64,000 nt of DNA from Lactuca virosa (taxonomy: Eukaryota; Streptophyta; Magnoliopsida; Asterales; Asteraceae), in the NCBI GenBank assembly GCA_928212115.1, contig CAKMRJ010002223.1, forward strand, positions 307,328,776 to 307,392,775. Direction: 5' to 3'. The notes under the pieces are model-generated. The model saw only the letters and a program-made list of their open reading frames with translations, did not search any database and was not told the origin of the DNA. The translations under genes and the position numbers were made by a program. Positions 1-11,955 of this stretch are shown here, in pieces. Numbering within the stretch: position 1 is the first letter of the stretch; each line of letters starts with the position of its first letter.

Positions 1-198
1 TTCAATTGTTTGCTATAACAATTGAAAGGTATGTAAACCCTAAACCCTAGTTTGTTATTTCGAAATTAGCTCTCTTCCTTTAGGGTTCTTGTTTGCAATT
101 CAAAGTTGTATGTTCAATAGTTAAAACATAGATCCAAAGTAGGTTGCATGTGAACTTCGAATTGTTTCTCGTTTATTTGTTTACCTAAAAACCCATCA
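1..198 (+). repeat. Element A 5' LTR, terminal 198 bp only
   Basis: Matches 7045-7242 and ends in ACCCATCA directly before the primer site. It contains a perfect stem (CAATTGTT, 3-10, with AACAATTG, 17-24) right before a plant-type splice donor AAAG|GTATGT (donor GT at 29), and two AAACCCTA teloboxes at about 36-51. Confidence 0.92.
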
Positions 199-1493
199 GT
201 GGTATCAGAGCCATTGTTGCTTTAAATTGAATGCTACAATTGTTGAATTGCAAATTGGGTTTATAGCTATTAACCCTAAAGGCCAAATTTCGATTTTTCT
301 AGGTTTTGGATCAAAGGGTTTTTTCGAAAACCCTAGCCTCCAAAGAACCCTAATCGAAATTAGGGTTAGGGTTTTGAAAACCCTAGCCTCCTCCCTTAGG
401 AATTTCGAAATATGCTAGAGGATAACTAGGGTTCTTGTTTGGATAATTGTTACTTAATAGATTAATTGGATAATTATCCTTACCCTATTTTTCGAAAATT
501 AGAGGGATAAGGATTAGGATTAAATTAATTGATTACTTAATTAGATAACTTACAAGATTTAATAATTTGATTAATAGTTAATTAATAGATAAATATTAAA
601 TCTAGTTAATTGGTTTATTTAAATTTGAATTTAATAGCTTAAATTTCGAAATTTATATAAACCCTGAAGTTTTAATGGTTTTAAAACACACCTTATATAT
701 ATTATAATTAAAAGTTTAATATTATATGTATAAGCATATGGCAGTCGTCAAATCGCTAGTATGCCTCATTCACGAAGCTAATCTATAAGGGGGGTATAAG
801 GAACTGCCTATAAATGGTAGTTGAATGGTGTCCCCTCTCACCCACCGCTTCCCTTGATTCGTGGAGGGTGGTTAGCAGAACGGATTGATAGGACAACTAC
901 TTCTCATTAAAAGTATAATGATATTAAAGAAAGTACTAGAACATTATTTTCAAAATCCCAACTTTAGTTATTAGGAAAAATGTGAAAAGTATGCTAATCC
1001 ATGAAAATTGCACATTATGCTTTATTGGTCATTAGTGGAGCGTGTGTGGTTAACCAGCACACTAAAAGGCACTAATAAAGAGTAGTAATGGGTATCTCAT
1101 AATTGTCATTTTGATGGAGCGTGTGTGGTTTACCAGCACATCAATAGTTAATGATAAAGACAATGAGGTTACCAAGCACATTTGCATGGTTATTCACATC
1201 TTGTTTGTGATCCTCGGCATCCCAGTCACAAATAGAAGAGCATAATCTGAGAAAAAACATGCCATTGAATAGTTTCAATGTATCTCAAAAGAATAGGAAT
1301 TTCACTTCGTTTGTTTCGTCTAATGGTGGTGGAATTGGTGAATCGTCATTCACCTACCTTTATGAAATTTGCACTTGGATCTCGGCATCCCATTTCTAAG
1401 TTGTGAATCTTCATAGTTGGATCCTAACCTTGATATTATATCTTTGGGTTATTCTTAAGGTATCTTGAAATCTAACTAAAATTTTCTTTTTAG
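29..1493 (+). other. Predicted leader intron of element A (donor in LTR, acceptor at gag ATG)
   Basis: The donor AAAG|GTATGT lies in the LTR. The acceptor is a T-rich tract ending in TTTTTAG at 1493, immediately followed by the gag start ATG at 1494, with a branch-point-like CTAAC about 20 bases upstream. The same arrangement occurs in element E. The stretch also holds the primer site and a non-coding leader with repeated 'ggagcgtgtgtggtt..accagcaca' blocks (about 1036 and 1116). Splicing is inferred; no transcript is available. Confidence 0.5.
200..212 (+). promoter_or_regulatory. Element A primer-binding site (tRNA-iMet)
   Basis: TGGTATCAGAGCC, the usual plant copia complement to the 3' end of initiator methionine tRNA, two bases after the LTR end. 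Confidence 0.92.
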
Positions 1494-2448
1494 ATGTCTA
1501 CTCCTGGAAACACTTCTGCTTCGTCCTCCTCCAACCAAAACTTCTCTTTGCTCAATATATTGCTCCAAAGTCGTTATGGATGGGCTCAAACTATAACGAT
1601 TGGATGCGCAACATCAAGATGGCTCTTCGTTCGAGAACAAAGAATATGTTCTTGAAAAGGAGCTCAAAGAGCTTGATGAGAATGAAGCTACTCCTGAAGA
1701 TCTGATGCCTACTAAAAGAAACATTACGATGATGCTACCAAAGTGGCATGCATCATGGTGGCAACTATGTCCCCAGAACTGCAGAGGTACTATGAGGACT
1801 ACTGGCTTTCGAGATGAACAAGGACCTTATGGAAAAGTACCATAAGCGAGCTCGTCAAGAAAAGTTCGAAGTAGTCAAGTCACTCATGGCTTGCAAGATG
1901 AAAGATGGGGAGTCAGTTGTGTCACATGTGCAAAGAATGCAACGCTACATAGAGCGTTTGGTCAAGCTCAATATTCACTTTGATGAGGAATTGGCCATTG
2001 ACATGGTCTTGAACTCACTTCCTGAATGTTATGGTCAGTTTATTCTAACTACCATTTGAACAATACTGAGCAGACCTGGCCCAATTGCACAACTTGTTGC
2101 AGACAGCTGAGGCAGGGATGAAGGGTAAAAGTATACCCTCCACACCTACTAGTGCCCCTGTTTTGGCTATTGGACAGGGAAGGGGGAAAAAGAGGAAAGG
2201 TCCTCCCAAGCAAACTGGAAGAGCAAGGCTCAAGCTGGGTCATCTAGTAATGGCCCAAAGGCTAAGCCCAATGGTTCCACTCCCCATGTTTCTGATCCAA
2301 AAGAGGCAGTTTGCTTTTACTGCAACCAAAAGGGCATTGGAAGAGATCTTGCCCACAATATCTGCAAGATATCAAGGATGGCAAAGTGAAGCCATCTTCG
2401 GCAGGTATTTACACTATTTCTGCTAATAACTCATTATCTTCTCGTTCA
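1494..2448 (+). pseudogene. gag: Element A gag relic
   Basis: The capsid/nucleocapsid polyprotein starts MSTPGNTSASSSSNQNFSLL and then breaks into several frames (pieces at 1600-1845, 1814-2059, 2085-2426). Recognisable parts are EYVLEKELKELDE, the HVQRMQRYIERLVKLN stretch of the UBN2-type gag domain, and a zinc knuckle beginning CFYC (about 2303), broken by a frameshift after the histidine. It is collinear with the better preserved gag of element E at 32306. Multiple indels mean no functional product. ATG 1494 is chosen because E starts at the equivalent place directly after an acceptor-like tract. Confidence 0.85.
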
Positions 2449-5400
2449 TGGGTCCTTGATACAGGGTGGTTTTCATATCTGTTCTGATTTGCAGGGTCTA
2501 AAGGAAAGTGAGGAGATAGAGCGAGGAAGGATAAACCTGATCATGGGAAACAGAAAGTCTTCACCAGTAACCAAGATCGGAGTTTATCAGCTTCTGCTTA
2601 GTAATGATGAGATTAGATTTAATAAATTGTTGCTATTCGTCTGAGATGACGAGAAACATTATTTCATTTCATGCATTCAGACAAGGTTTTACATATTCTT
2701 TTAATGATTTGAATGGTTCAATTTCTGTTTATAAGAATGGTGTTTTTATGTTTGAAGCTTTCTTGTAATGGTGTGTATGAAACAGTGACTTGTGTTGATA
2801 GCCTAGGAAATAGTGTACTTAATATTGACTTGTCTAATAGTGTAGACAAGGCATGCTTGTGGCATTGTCGTCTTGGACACATTAACAAGAAACGCATAGC
2901 CCAACTCCAAAGGATGGAGTGTTGGAATCATTTGACCTAAAGTCAGATGATATGTGTGAATCTTGTCTTTTGGGAAAGATGACAAAATCACCATTCACAG
3001 GGTCTTGTGAAAGAGGTGAAGGTCTGTTGGATCTCATACACACGGATGTGTGTGGCCCTTCAGATCAACTACAAGAGATGCTAATCGATTCTATGTGACT
3101 TTCACTGACGATTATAGCAGATATGGATATATCTACTTGATCAAGCATAAGTCAGAAACTTTTGAAAAGTTCAAAGAGTTTAAGCATGAAGTCGAAAATC
3201 AATTGGGCAGAAAGATAAAGATACTTAGATCCGATAGAGGCGGGGAGTAGTATTTAGTATCGAGTTTAACGACTATCTGAAAGAATGTGGGATAGTCTCA
3301 CAATTGACTCCTCCTAGGAACCACAGTTAAATGGTGTAGCTGAGAGGCGCAATCGAACCTTGTTAGACATGGTTCGTTCTATGATGAGTCGGGCTTCGCT
3401 TCCTATTCACTTCTGGGGGTATGCCTTAGAGACAGCCGCCCACATCCTCAATCTTGTCCCTACAAAGAAGGTTGCCAAAACACCTCACGAAATGTGGACA
3501 GGGAAAGTTCCCTCGTTAGCACATATTAAAGTCTGGGGTTGTGAAGCTTTCGAGACGAGAGACTCACGACAAGCTAGCAGCTAGAAGTGAGAAATGTGTT
3601 TTCATTGGTTACCCAAAGCAGTCTTTGGATATTTTGTTCTACAGGCCTAGTGAGAACGTGGTCTTTGTAGCACGAAGAGGAGTCTTTCTTGAAAGAGAGC
3701 TCATATTCAAAGAGGACAGTGGGAGCATTATTGACCTTGAAGAAATTCAAGAGTCAGCCAATGAAGGAACCTTAGATGACACTAGCACTCAACCAGAGGA
3801 AACAGTTCCTGTTGAACCAATTGATAACTCATTACCTCTTAGAAGATCCACTAGGGTGAGTGTGCCACCTGAGTTGTATGGTTTTCATATTACTTCAGAT
3901 GGTGACACATTCATAAGTGACAGAACACTGGTAAACTTAGATGAACCAGTCACTTATAAGGAAGCAATGGCAGGCCCAGAGGCTTCCAAGTGGAAAGAGG
4001 CAATGGACAGCGAGATTAAGTCCATGTATGACAACCAAGTTTGGAATTTGGTTGATAGTGCACCAGGTCGTAAGACAGTTGGGTGCAAATGGATCTTCAA
4101 GAAGAAGACAGACATGGATGGAAATGTGCACACATTCAAGGCTCGACTGGTTGCAAAAGGTTTCACTCAAACCCCAGGGGTTGACTATGATGAAACCTTC
4201 TCGCCAGTGGCTAAGATTAAATCTATTAGGATATTGCTCGCCATAGCTGCCTTTCATGATTATGAAATCTGGCAGATGGATGTCAAAACTGCTTTCCTTA
4301 ATGGGAAGTTGGCTGAAGATGTTTACATGAGTCAGCCAGAGGGTTTTGTTGATGCAAAGTTCCCTAATAGAGTGTGCAAGCTTGAGAAATCCATTTATGG
4401 ATTGAAACAAGCATCTCGCAGTTGGAATCTTTGCTTCCATGAGAAAGTCAAAGATTTGGTTTCTCTAGAAGTGAAGATGAGTTGTGTGTGTATATCAAAG
4501 CTAGTGGGAGTATAGTAACTTTTCTGGTGTTGTATGTCGATGACATATTACTCATTGGTAACGACGTTCCAACCTTGAAAGAAGTTGAAGAAGTTAAGTC
4601 TTGGCTTGGAAAGTGTTTTGCCATGAAAGACCTTGGAGAAGCTGCCTATATTCTTGGGATTAGAATATTGAGAGATAGAAAGAAGAGACTAATTGGACTT
4701 AGTCAGAGCACATACTTGGATAAGGTACTAAAGAGGTTTAGTATGGAAAATTCCAAGAAGGGAGAGCTACCTATCCAGAGCAATACCAAATTGAGTAAGA
4801 CTCAATGCCCGAGTACAGATGTTGAAATAGATGACATGAGTCGTGTACCTTATGCTTCCGCTGTCGGATCGATCATGTACGCTATGACATGTACTCGCCC
4901 TGATGTGGCATTTGCTTTGAGCATGGTCAGTCGCTATCAGGGAACCCAGGTAGAGCTCATGGGAGCAGTTAAGAATATACTCAAGTATTTGCGAAGGACA
5001 AAGGACTGGGTCCTTGTGCTTGGTGGCAGTGATATTTGAGAGTAGATGGTTACAGTGATGCCAGCTTTTGACGGATAGAGATAACTTCCGTTCTCCAGGC
5101 TGGGGCTGGGTGTTTTTACTGAATGGAGGAGCAGTTACTTGGAAGAGTTCCAAGCAAAATACGGTGGCTGATTCTACTTGTGAATCAGAGTACATAGCAG
5201 CAAGTGAAGCGTCGAAAGAAGCAGCTTGGTTGAGGAACTTCATCGGGGATCTCGGAGTTGTTCCAACCATCCAGGAGCCTATGGAACTGTTCTGCGATAA
5301 TGAAGGAGCGCGTTGCCTTGACAAAGGAACCGAGAGATCATGGTAAGACCAGACATATCGACAGAAAGTACCATTTCATCAGACATAGAGTAGAAGAAGG

Positions 5401-5531
5401 CCATCTTATAGTAAAGAGGGTGTCATCTGAAGATAACCCAGCAGATCCCTCACAAAGGGTCTGAGTAGGGCTAAGCATATTCAGCATGCTCGGAGCATAG
5501 GACTGAAAGATGATATTAGTTTTAGTAGTTA
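2449..5531 (+). pseudogene. pol: Element A pol relic (PR, INT, RT, RNase H)
   Basis: In order: protease remnant VLDTG near 2453 with a frame break just after; pre-integrase LWHCRLGH near 2860; integrase HTDVCGP near 3040 and LRSDRGGE near 3228 followed by a stop; the ERRNRTLLDMVRSMMS region near 3350; reverse transcriptase with WQMDVKTAFLNG near 4270 and LYVDDILLIGND near 4530; RNase H with DSTCESEYIAASEA near 5170. Longest open pieces are 3541-4515 and 4482-5039, which overlap in different frames. At least six frame breaks are visible, so this is a dead gene. Length and order match the intact-length pol of element E (about 32306-36335). Confidence 0.9.
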
Positions 5532-6396
5532 GATTAGTTTTTGAAACTTGTAACAAAGTAAATGTAATTGACTTTTGGTGATTAAATAATAAAGTATTAT
5601 TTATAAGTTTGGCTACTACCTTTTGTCAATTGTTTATTATTGTGTTTCATTTTTGCATGTTTTACTTCCTGAATAATGAGATTATTCAAACTCCACAGTC
5701 GCTCGTACTCTTGGAAGTAAGTAGTGAATTAAGACTGTCATGAATTGGATTGCAGATTGTCTAAGGATAGACATGGCAATAGAATTGCTGCAATGTTCAT
5801 GAGTACTCAGAAATTGAGATTTGAGTATTGGATAAACCCTCGCTCAGAGTATTACTTCATGGAATTCATCACGAGTAATACTGAGACGATAATATCTTAT
5901 AATCTTGAAACGAAGATATATGAGTTGTAATTTACAAGTCGGTTGTGCATTGGTGATACGAAAACGCATCAGTAACTTGGTGTTATAAAACGTATTGTCA
6001 TGCATAATTTGATGAGTAAAAGATACAAGCATATGAGTCAACGTTTATTCGTTCCTTTTGCCCTAACAGGAAAAGCGATATGTGGGCCCCTCGATGATTT
6101 GGTGTTGACTTATGTGCTGGGCCCAGCCAGGACTAAATTGATGTGTTCGATTAGAAGTCCTAATCATCACAAATCAGGAATCGGGAAACATAGATTCTGG
6201 ACAAAAGATTGATTACATTCCATGTCTTTTGTCTGGGGATATCAAGCAGAGAACGAAGGGTTATATGATCACTTATCTTAGGACACGTAACTGACTGGGT
6301 CAGAGTTCGGCAGCAGCTTTTGGAAGCTACAATTTGCTGGTCAAATTTAGAAGGCATACTAGCAATTATAGTTACAGACTTATCCAAGTGGGAGAC
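5532..6396 (+). other. Element A 3' untranslated region and polypurine tract
   Basis: About 865 bp without coding potential. It is collinear with the 3' UTRs of E (36336-37173) and B (11071-11955), sharing blocks such as ACTTCC..GAATAA, 'gagacgataatatc', 'gttataaaacgt' and 'gggcccctcgatgattt'. It ends in the polypurine tract before the LTR TGTTGG. Confidence 0.75.
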
Positions 6397-7242
6397 TGTT
6401 GGATTAGGTGTCTAAGCCCATAACTATAATTGGTATGTACTTGAATTGATAGCAGCACAGTCCTTTGGGTTGCCCTCAACCTAGCAACTGGACAAGGAAA
6501 TTATGAAAGGAGAGATATTAATTTATAAGATTAATAAATTAATATATTATAAATGATTTATTAATATGTTAATGGATTAATATATTAATTAGAAATCATT
6601 ATGTTTAATTAATTGTTAGCCAGAAATTAATCAGAATTGATTTTGGGGTTAAAAGAATTATTATAAGGTGCAGGGACTAGTTTGCAATTATCTAATAGTT
6701 GAGTGGAAGGCTCTAGAACCCCTTGGAAGAGGGTGGACGAAATCTTTAGGGGAAACCCTAATAATTTCGTCCAAGGGGCTGGATAAGGCCCTTGGGTTTG
6801 CTTAGGCCCTAAGCAAAGGATAACTAGGGTTTCCCTAAACCCTAGATCCCTCAGCTATATAAGGAGCCTCCTGGTTCATGTTTTTGGAACTCTCTTTTGA
6901 AGAAACCCTAAGGCCGAGATTTTGCATACTCCCTCTCTCCTCTCTTTACTTTCCTTCTTGCTAGTTATGGGTGTGATTCCATTAGAGGCATTACACTTGT
7001 GGTGTTAAAGCTTCCAAGAAGATCAAGATCAAGATCAAGGGAATATCAATTGTTTGCTATAACAATTGAAAGGTATGTAAACCTAAACCCTAGTTGTTAA
7101 TTTCGAAATTAGCCTCTCTCCTCTAGGGTTCTGTTTTGCAATTCAAAGTTGTATGTTCAATAGTTAAAACATAGATCCAAAGTAGGTTGCATGTGAACTT
7201 AGGAATTGTTTCTAGTTTATTTGTTTTACCTAAAACCCATCA
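6397..7242 (+). repeat. Element A 3' LTR (846 bp, TGTTGG...CCATCA)
   Basis: Starts TGTTGGATTAGG after the purine tract and ends CCCATCA. TATA box at 6856-6863. The splice-donor-like AAAG|GTATGT (GT at 7073) near the 3' end means a read-through or 3'-LTR-started transcript could splice into flanking DNA (inference). Confidence 0.93.
6824..6864 (+). promoter_or_regulatory. Element A LTR core promoter: telobox palindrome plus TATA box
   Basis: Perfect inverted repeat of CTAGGGTTT (6824-6832) and AAACCCTAG (6837-6845) separated by CCCT, then nine bases, then CTATATAAGG (6855-6864). The arms contain the plant telobox AAACCCTA. Start sites are expected about 30 bases downstream. Confidence 0.7.
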
Positions 7243-7570
7243 TATTTGCATGGTTACTTTACACCTTGTTTTGTGATCCTCGGCATCCCAGTCACAAAAC
7301 CTGAAGGGCACACTCGAGATTGAAACATGCCTTGAAAAGTTCAGGAATCTCAAACGAATCTAGGCGTCAAAACCAATTAACACCTAATAATACATTTCGT
7401 TTATCTGGTGGAAATTGGTGAATCGTCTCACCTACCTAATATTTATAGCTTGGATTCGGATCCCTCTTCCAAGTATTAAAATTGTTTGTTGGGTCTATAG
7501 CCTTAATATATCATATTGGGTGTTATATTAAGGACTTAAAATCAACTTTACGTGATTTCTCCCATTGTTG

Positions 7571-10500
7571 ATGTCTGGTTTAGACAACAATGATCTTCCC
7601 AAACCCATCTTTCCTAAGAATATGACTCCTGAGTTTGGCATGGAAGTCATTATTCTCTTCTCACTCCTCCAATATTCTCCCTAACCCACAAGTTCAAGGT
7701 CACTCAAGCCCTAATGCAAGCAAGGTCTATGTGTGATCACATCTTAGAGATGAAGTCACATATTGACAAGCCGGGAGATTTGGGTGTCAAGTCTTGAGAA
7801 AAGTTCCCTTGGGACTACTATGAAACAGACTATGACATGAACCTTAATGATCATATATATTGCTTGTGCTGCTGAATCAGCAATGATTTGGAACGATAGT
7901 AAAGAAAATTTTGATTAGAAGATCAACTTCCCAAAAACTTTGGACAGTGACAATGGTGACACTGGAATCCAAAAAAAGCATTCTCTTCCTCCCCAATGGA
8001 AAGGGATTGGCCATAGTCAACCCCGTTGACCAAATGGTAAAGAGAAAGGCTAAGTCTGAGATAGTCCCATTACCAAGGTCCATTGTTTATTTTGCCAAAG
8101 GAAGGGGCGTTGATTGCAAAGCTGCCAAATTACCTAAAGATGTAAAGTCAATAAGTTTGACTCTACATCAGGTAGAGCCCATTATCTAACTCTGTTAAGT
8201 TCTATTCTGAGATCCTCATTACATGATGTGACTGGGTCACATGTTGATGTTTTAAGAATCAAAGAATAGAGAGAAATCTTAAAGGAAGTATATTCTGATT
8301 CTGATCGCGAAGGTGGAATTTCGATCGCATCAGAATTTTGAGCAGTTGCTTAAGAAGTTATGATATATTGCTAAGGAATAGATAACAACAATTTTCCATG
8401 TGGATTGTCAGGATAAGTTTTTCCTCAAAGTTTTAAAATAAAAAAAATTGTTTAATTTTGTTTATTTGAAGTATTCTTACAATGGCATTTGTGGAAAATT
8501 GTTGCTTATATGATTCCACTGACAGCAATATTGGAAAATGGATTTTGATTCTTCATTTGTGGTAGTGTCTAAATTTAACAAATCAGGAAAGTTCCTCATC
8601 ACCCAAGTTTCAATTTGACCGAAACTTGGAATCATGCAAGTTGAATAGTATGATGAATGAGAATTTCAAGCATTGGAAAATCAAGACTAATTACTTGTTC
8701 ACATGGATGTGTGAGTCAAGTGAAGGACTAAAGGGATCGAGTACACATTCTTGTGCACTGGTCATGTCCACCACAAAGCTCGTTAAGACTATTTGATTTA
8801 CTAAAGTTTAGAAAATATGGTTATACTTACAAGTTTAAGTATAATTCTGAAACACTGGAAAAGTCTCAATGTATGGCAGAACGAATGGGAAGAATCAAAT
8901 TAGGCAGAAAGATAAAAGTTTCTCAAATCTGAAAAGATGGGAGAGTACTTTAGTATCATGTTTGTGATCATCTTAATGATTTAGAAATCATATCACAATT
9001 AGTCCTCTAAAGGTCATCTTAGTGCATTCTTATGACTAAGAAGAGGAGTCATGAATTGTTGAAATGGTTAGATCAGGAAGATGAGTCATACTTCGTTCCA
9101 AAACAATTCTTAGAGTCATACTCCAAGATTGTAACTTGAGTGACATATCTTAAAGAAAGGTTTAAAACACTTCTCAAATGTAAGAGTAAAAGTGTCCTAC
9201 GCTTGTACATTTGAAATTGGTAAGTTGTGATGTTTTGGATAAAACAAAGACCAACTAAGGCCAATTGTGTGAAGTGTTTGTCTTGATAAAGAATCCGCAC
9301 TATCTCTTGAATATTTGGCAAGATAGTCTTATATGTCAAGAGGATAGTGGGAGTCTTAAAGATCCTAAAAAGAATTTCAAGAACTAATCAAGAATAAAAC
9401 CTGAGGTTCTTCACTAGCACACGACTTGAGGTTTATAACCTATCGTGTTGCCATATTCTGTGCCCATTCCAGTTAAAGTTGGCTTTGCATAGGAGTTCTG
9501 AAAGTTCTCAATTGGTTGCATAACAACTTGGAAGCAATGGCAGGCCCTGTACTTCCAGGTGGAAGAAGTTAAGATTGCATAAGTTCAGTCCATATGAGTT
9601 TGGATTTGCATTATCCTGTCTTGTGACTATGGTTTTGACGATTCACATGGATAAGAACACATACACCATAAAATCTAGGGTCATAAGGTTTCTCTCCGAT
9701 TCATGAAAATGATAGTGAGGAAACACTTCCACCAAGTAGATTTGAAGCAGATGTCAAAAGGTCTAAACAATTGAGACTATGATTACGGCATCCCTTTTCA
9801 TAGTTCTGAAATTGTTTAGACACACATGCATGCTATCTAAGGAAAGGTGTATGATTTGATAAAGTTTTATCAAGCATCTCGTATCAGAAATCTGAACTTT
9901 GGTAAGAAAGTCAATAAAGTATTGATTTCTAGAAGTCCAGCTGATTTCTGAGTACATGTCAAAGCTAGTGGGAGCATAAGTGTTATGCTAATAATCATCA
10001 TGTAAGTGGGAGCCTAATAATTATTGTTAGTGTTGCAAGTTAGCAATGTTAATTATAGAAAACAAAAGTTTCAATTCGTGAGGCTGCAGGGATTGAAAAA
10101 GTTATTTTGCTATAATTAAGGGAGAGGATATAGTTCATTTCAGTTCTAAAGGCTTAGATTGAGACCTTAATCATCTTTAGTCAAGAATATATATTGAATT
10201 TTCATGTTGTATTGGTTCAACTTAAGGAAATTCTATATATTGCATTCTCAAAATTCGATTATGATTACAGCATCCCTCTTCATAGTCAAATTTTGAAAAC
10301 ATGGCAAATAAAAATATTGTAGCAAAAGACTGGTCTAGAATCATGTCTTTATGTGAGACATCATGAATCGTGTACCATTTGCTTTGGGTACAGGATCGAT
10401 TGCATGTGCTATAATATTTGTCATTTCTAAATTTTTCCAAATGCCTAGAGGCATTAAGAAGGGAATAGGTCTAGAATTGGATATGACTAAAATGATTAAG

Positions 10501-11070
10501 CAATTGTCGAGGACAATCTGAGGTTTACCAAAGATTGGTTGCTCAGGGACAGTTGGAAGTATAGTGCTAATTTTGGAAGGACCATATTGACATATTCCGA
10601 AAAGAGGCATCTCTTATTCAGAAGTGATAGTCAAAATGAGAATATGGAGTTGTCTCCATAGGTGGAAGTTTCTGTGTAAGATTAGAAAACTTAATGCAAG
10701 AAGCATGTCCAAAGCAATGTATTTTGAATATGAGACTTAGTTTCCATGGAGTTGATCTCTATTGGAATACCTTATAATGACTGTTGACAAGTCTTTGTGA
10801 CTTTGTAGATATTCATTACAGGAGGGTCAGTGCATATAAGTTTAAAATCTAAACAGATTTCGATAAATGATAGGAATTTTGAAATTCTCACATTTTTCGA
10901 TAAGGATTTGGGAGTGTGAAATTAGAATCGTTGAAATTATGTTCAATTGGTTTATTTCACAAAGTAAGGATCATAGACAAACATAGAGTGCATACTTGGT
11001 GTATGGCAAAGCTATGTTTAAGAAAAACATAGTGTACATGCTTGGAGCATGGGACAACTAGTGTTTTAAT
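7571..11070 (+). pseudogene. Element B gag-pol relic
   Basis: No long reading frame survives, but short collinear matches to E mark the old gene: ATGTCTGG at 7571 (gag start); 'ttaggcagaaagataaaag' near 8900 (integrase); 'gaagcaatggcaggccc' near 9532 (start of RT); 'caaagctagtgggagcataa' near 9960 (RT); 'gtaccatttgctttgggtaca' near 10370. Between matches the sequence is much more changed than the neighbouring 3' UTR and LTR. I cannot assign domains residue by residue. Confidence 0.6.
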
Positions 11071-11955
11071 TATTCAAGTATAAAGTTGATAAAACCGAAA
11101 CAATGAATAATGAGTAATCAGTATGGTGATAAATAAAAGTGTTTTTTATTATTATATTCAGGGTTTGATACCATATTTGATTTCATTTATTCTTGTGTTT
11201 CACTTTGCATGTTTTGACTTCCAGAATAACTAAGTCGCTCTTCCTGAATGATTAAGTTATTCAAACCATCCACAGTCGGTCATATGTTGGAAGTAGATAT
11301 GAATCAAGACTGTCATGGGGTTGGTTGTAGAGGTCCAAGTTGGTGGACAAAGTGGTGCTACAACACTCATGAGTGCTCATAAGTTCTGAGTATTGGATTC
11401 AACCCACGCTCATTTGAATCACTTCATGGATTTTATCACGAGTGATCATGAGACGATAATATCTTATATTCTTAAAACCTAGAGATATGAGTTGTTACTA
11501 TGAGTTGGTTATACATTGATTGCACGAAAAACGCATTGGTAACTCGATGTTATAAAACGTGCCTTTATGTATGATTCAACAAGTAGTAGAACAAGCCATA
11601 TGAGTCGTAGTTTATCCATTCCTTTTACCTTCGGGATAAAAGCGATATATGTGGGCCCCTCGATGATTTAGCGATGACACATGTGAGTGCTTGGCCAAGC
11701 CAGGACTGATTTGATTTGTTCAATCAGTCAGTCATCATAAATCGAAAATCGGGAAACAACAAATGGACAGAGAGAATGATTATAATCCATGTCTCAGTCC
11801 ATATGATATCTAGAATGGAGGAATATATGATCCCTTATCTAATGGACAAGTCATTGACAAGGTCAGAGTTCGACAGCGGCTTTAAGAGCTACGATTGTCA
11901 GTTAGGTTTTGAAGTCATACTCAATAATAGTTTTAGACTTATCCAAGTGGGAGAC
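11071..11955 (+). other. Element B 3' UTR and polypurine tract
   Basis: By eye, clearly alignable over most of its length with the 3' UTRs of E and A. It includes 'gagacgataatatc', 'gagatatgagttgtta', 'ttataaaacgtgcctt', 'gggcccctcgatgattt' and the tract CCAAGTGGGAGAC before the LTR. Confidence 0.72.

Larger units (their letters stand above)
1..7242 (+). mobile_element. Element A: Angela/BARE-like Ty1-copia LTR retrotransposon, 5' end cut by window
   Basis: The order seen is 5' LTR end, tRNA-iMet primer site, leader, gag, PR-INT-RT-RNaseH relics, 3' UTR, polypurine tract (CCAAGTGGGAGAC) and a full 846-bp 3' LTR. The first 198 bases match the last 198 of the 3' LTR with roughly ten differences or small indels by eye, so it is not a recent insertion. 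Protein relics (DTG protease, GGE and ERRNRTLLDMVRSMMS in integrase, YVDDILL in RT) resemble the Angela/BARE-1 group, which is an assignment from memory. DNA to the right (7243 on) continues the leader of a different element (B), so A inserted into B. The left end is outside the window, so the target duplication cannot be checked; the right flank is TATTT. Confidence 0.9.

Noticed and set aside
290..400. Runs of AACCCTA / TAGGGTT looking like telomere repeats
   Set aside because: Interspersed, both orientations, inside the leader of a retrotransposon; not a telomere or interstitial array.
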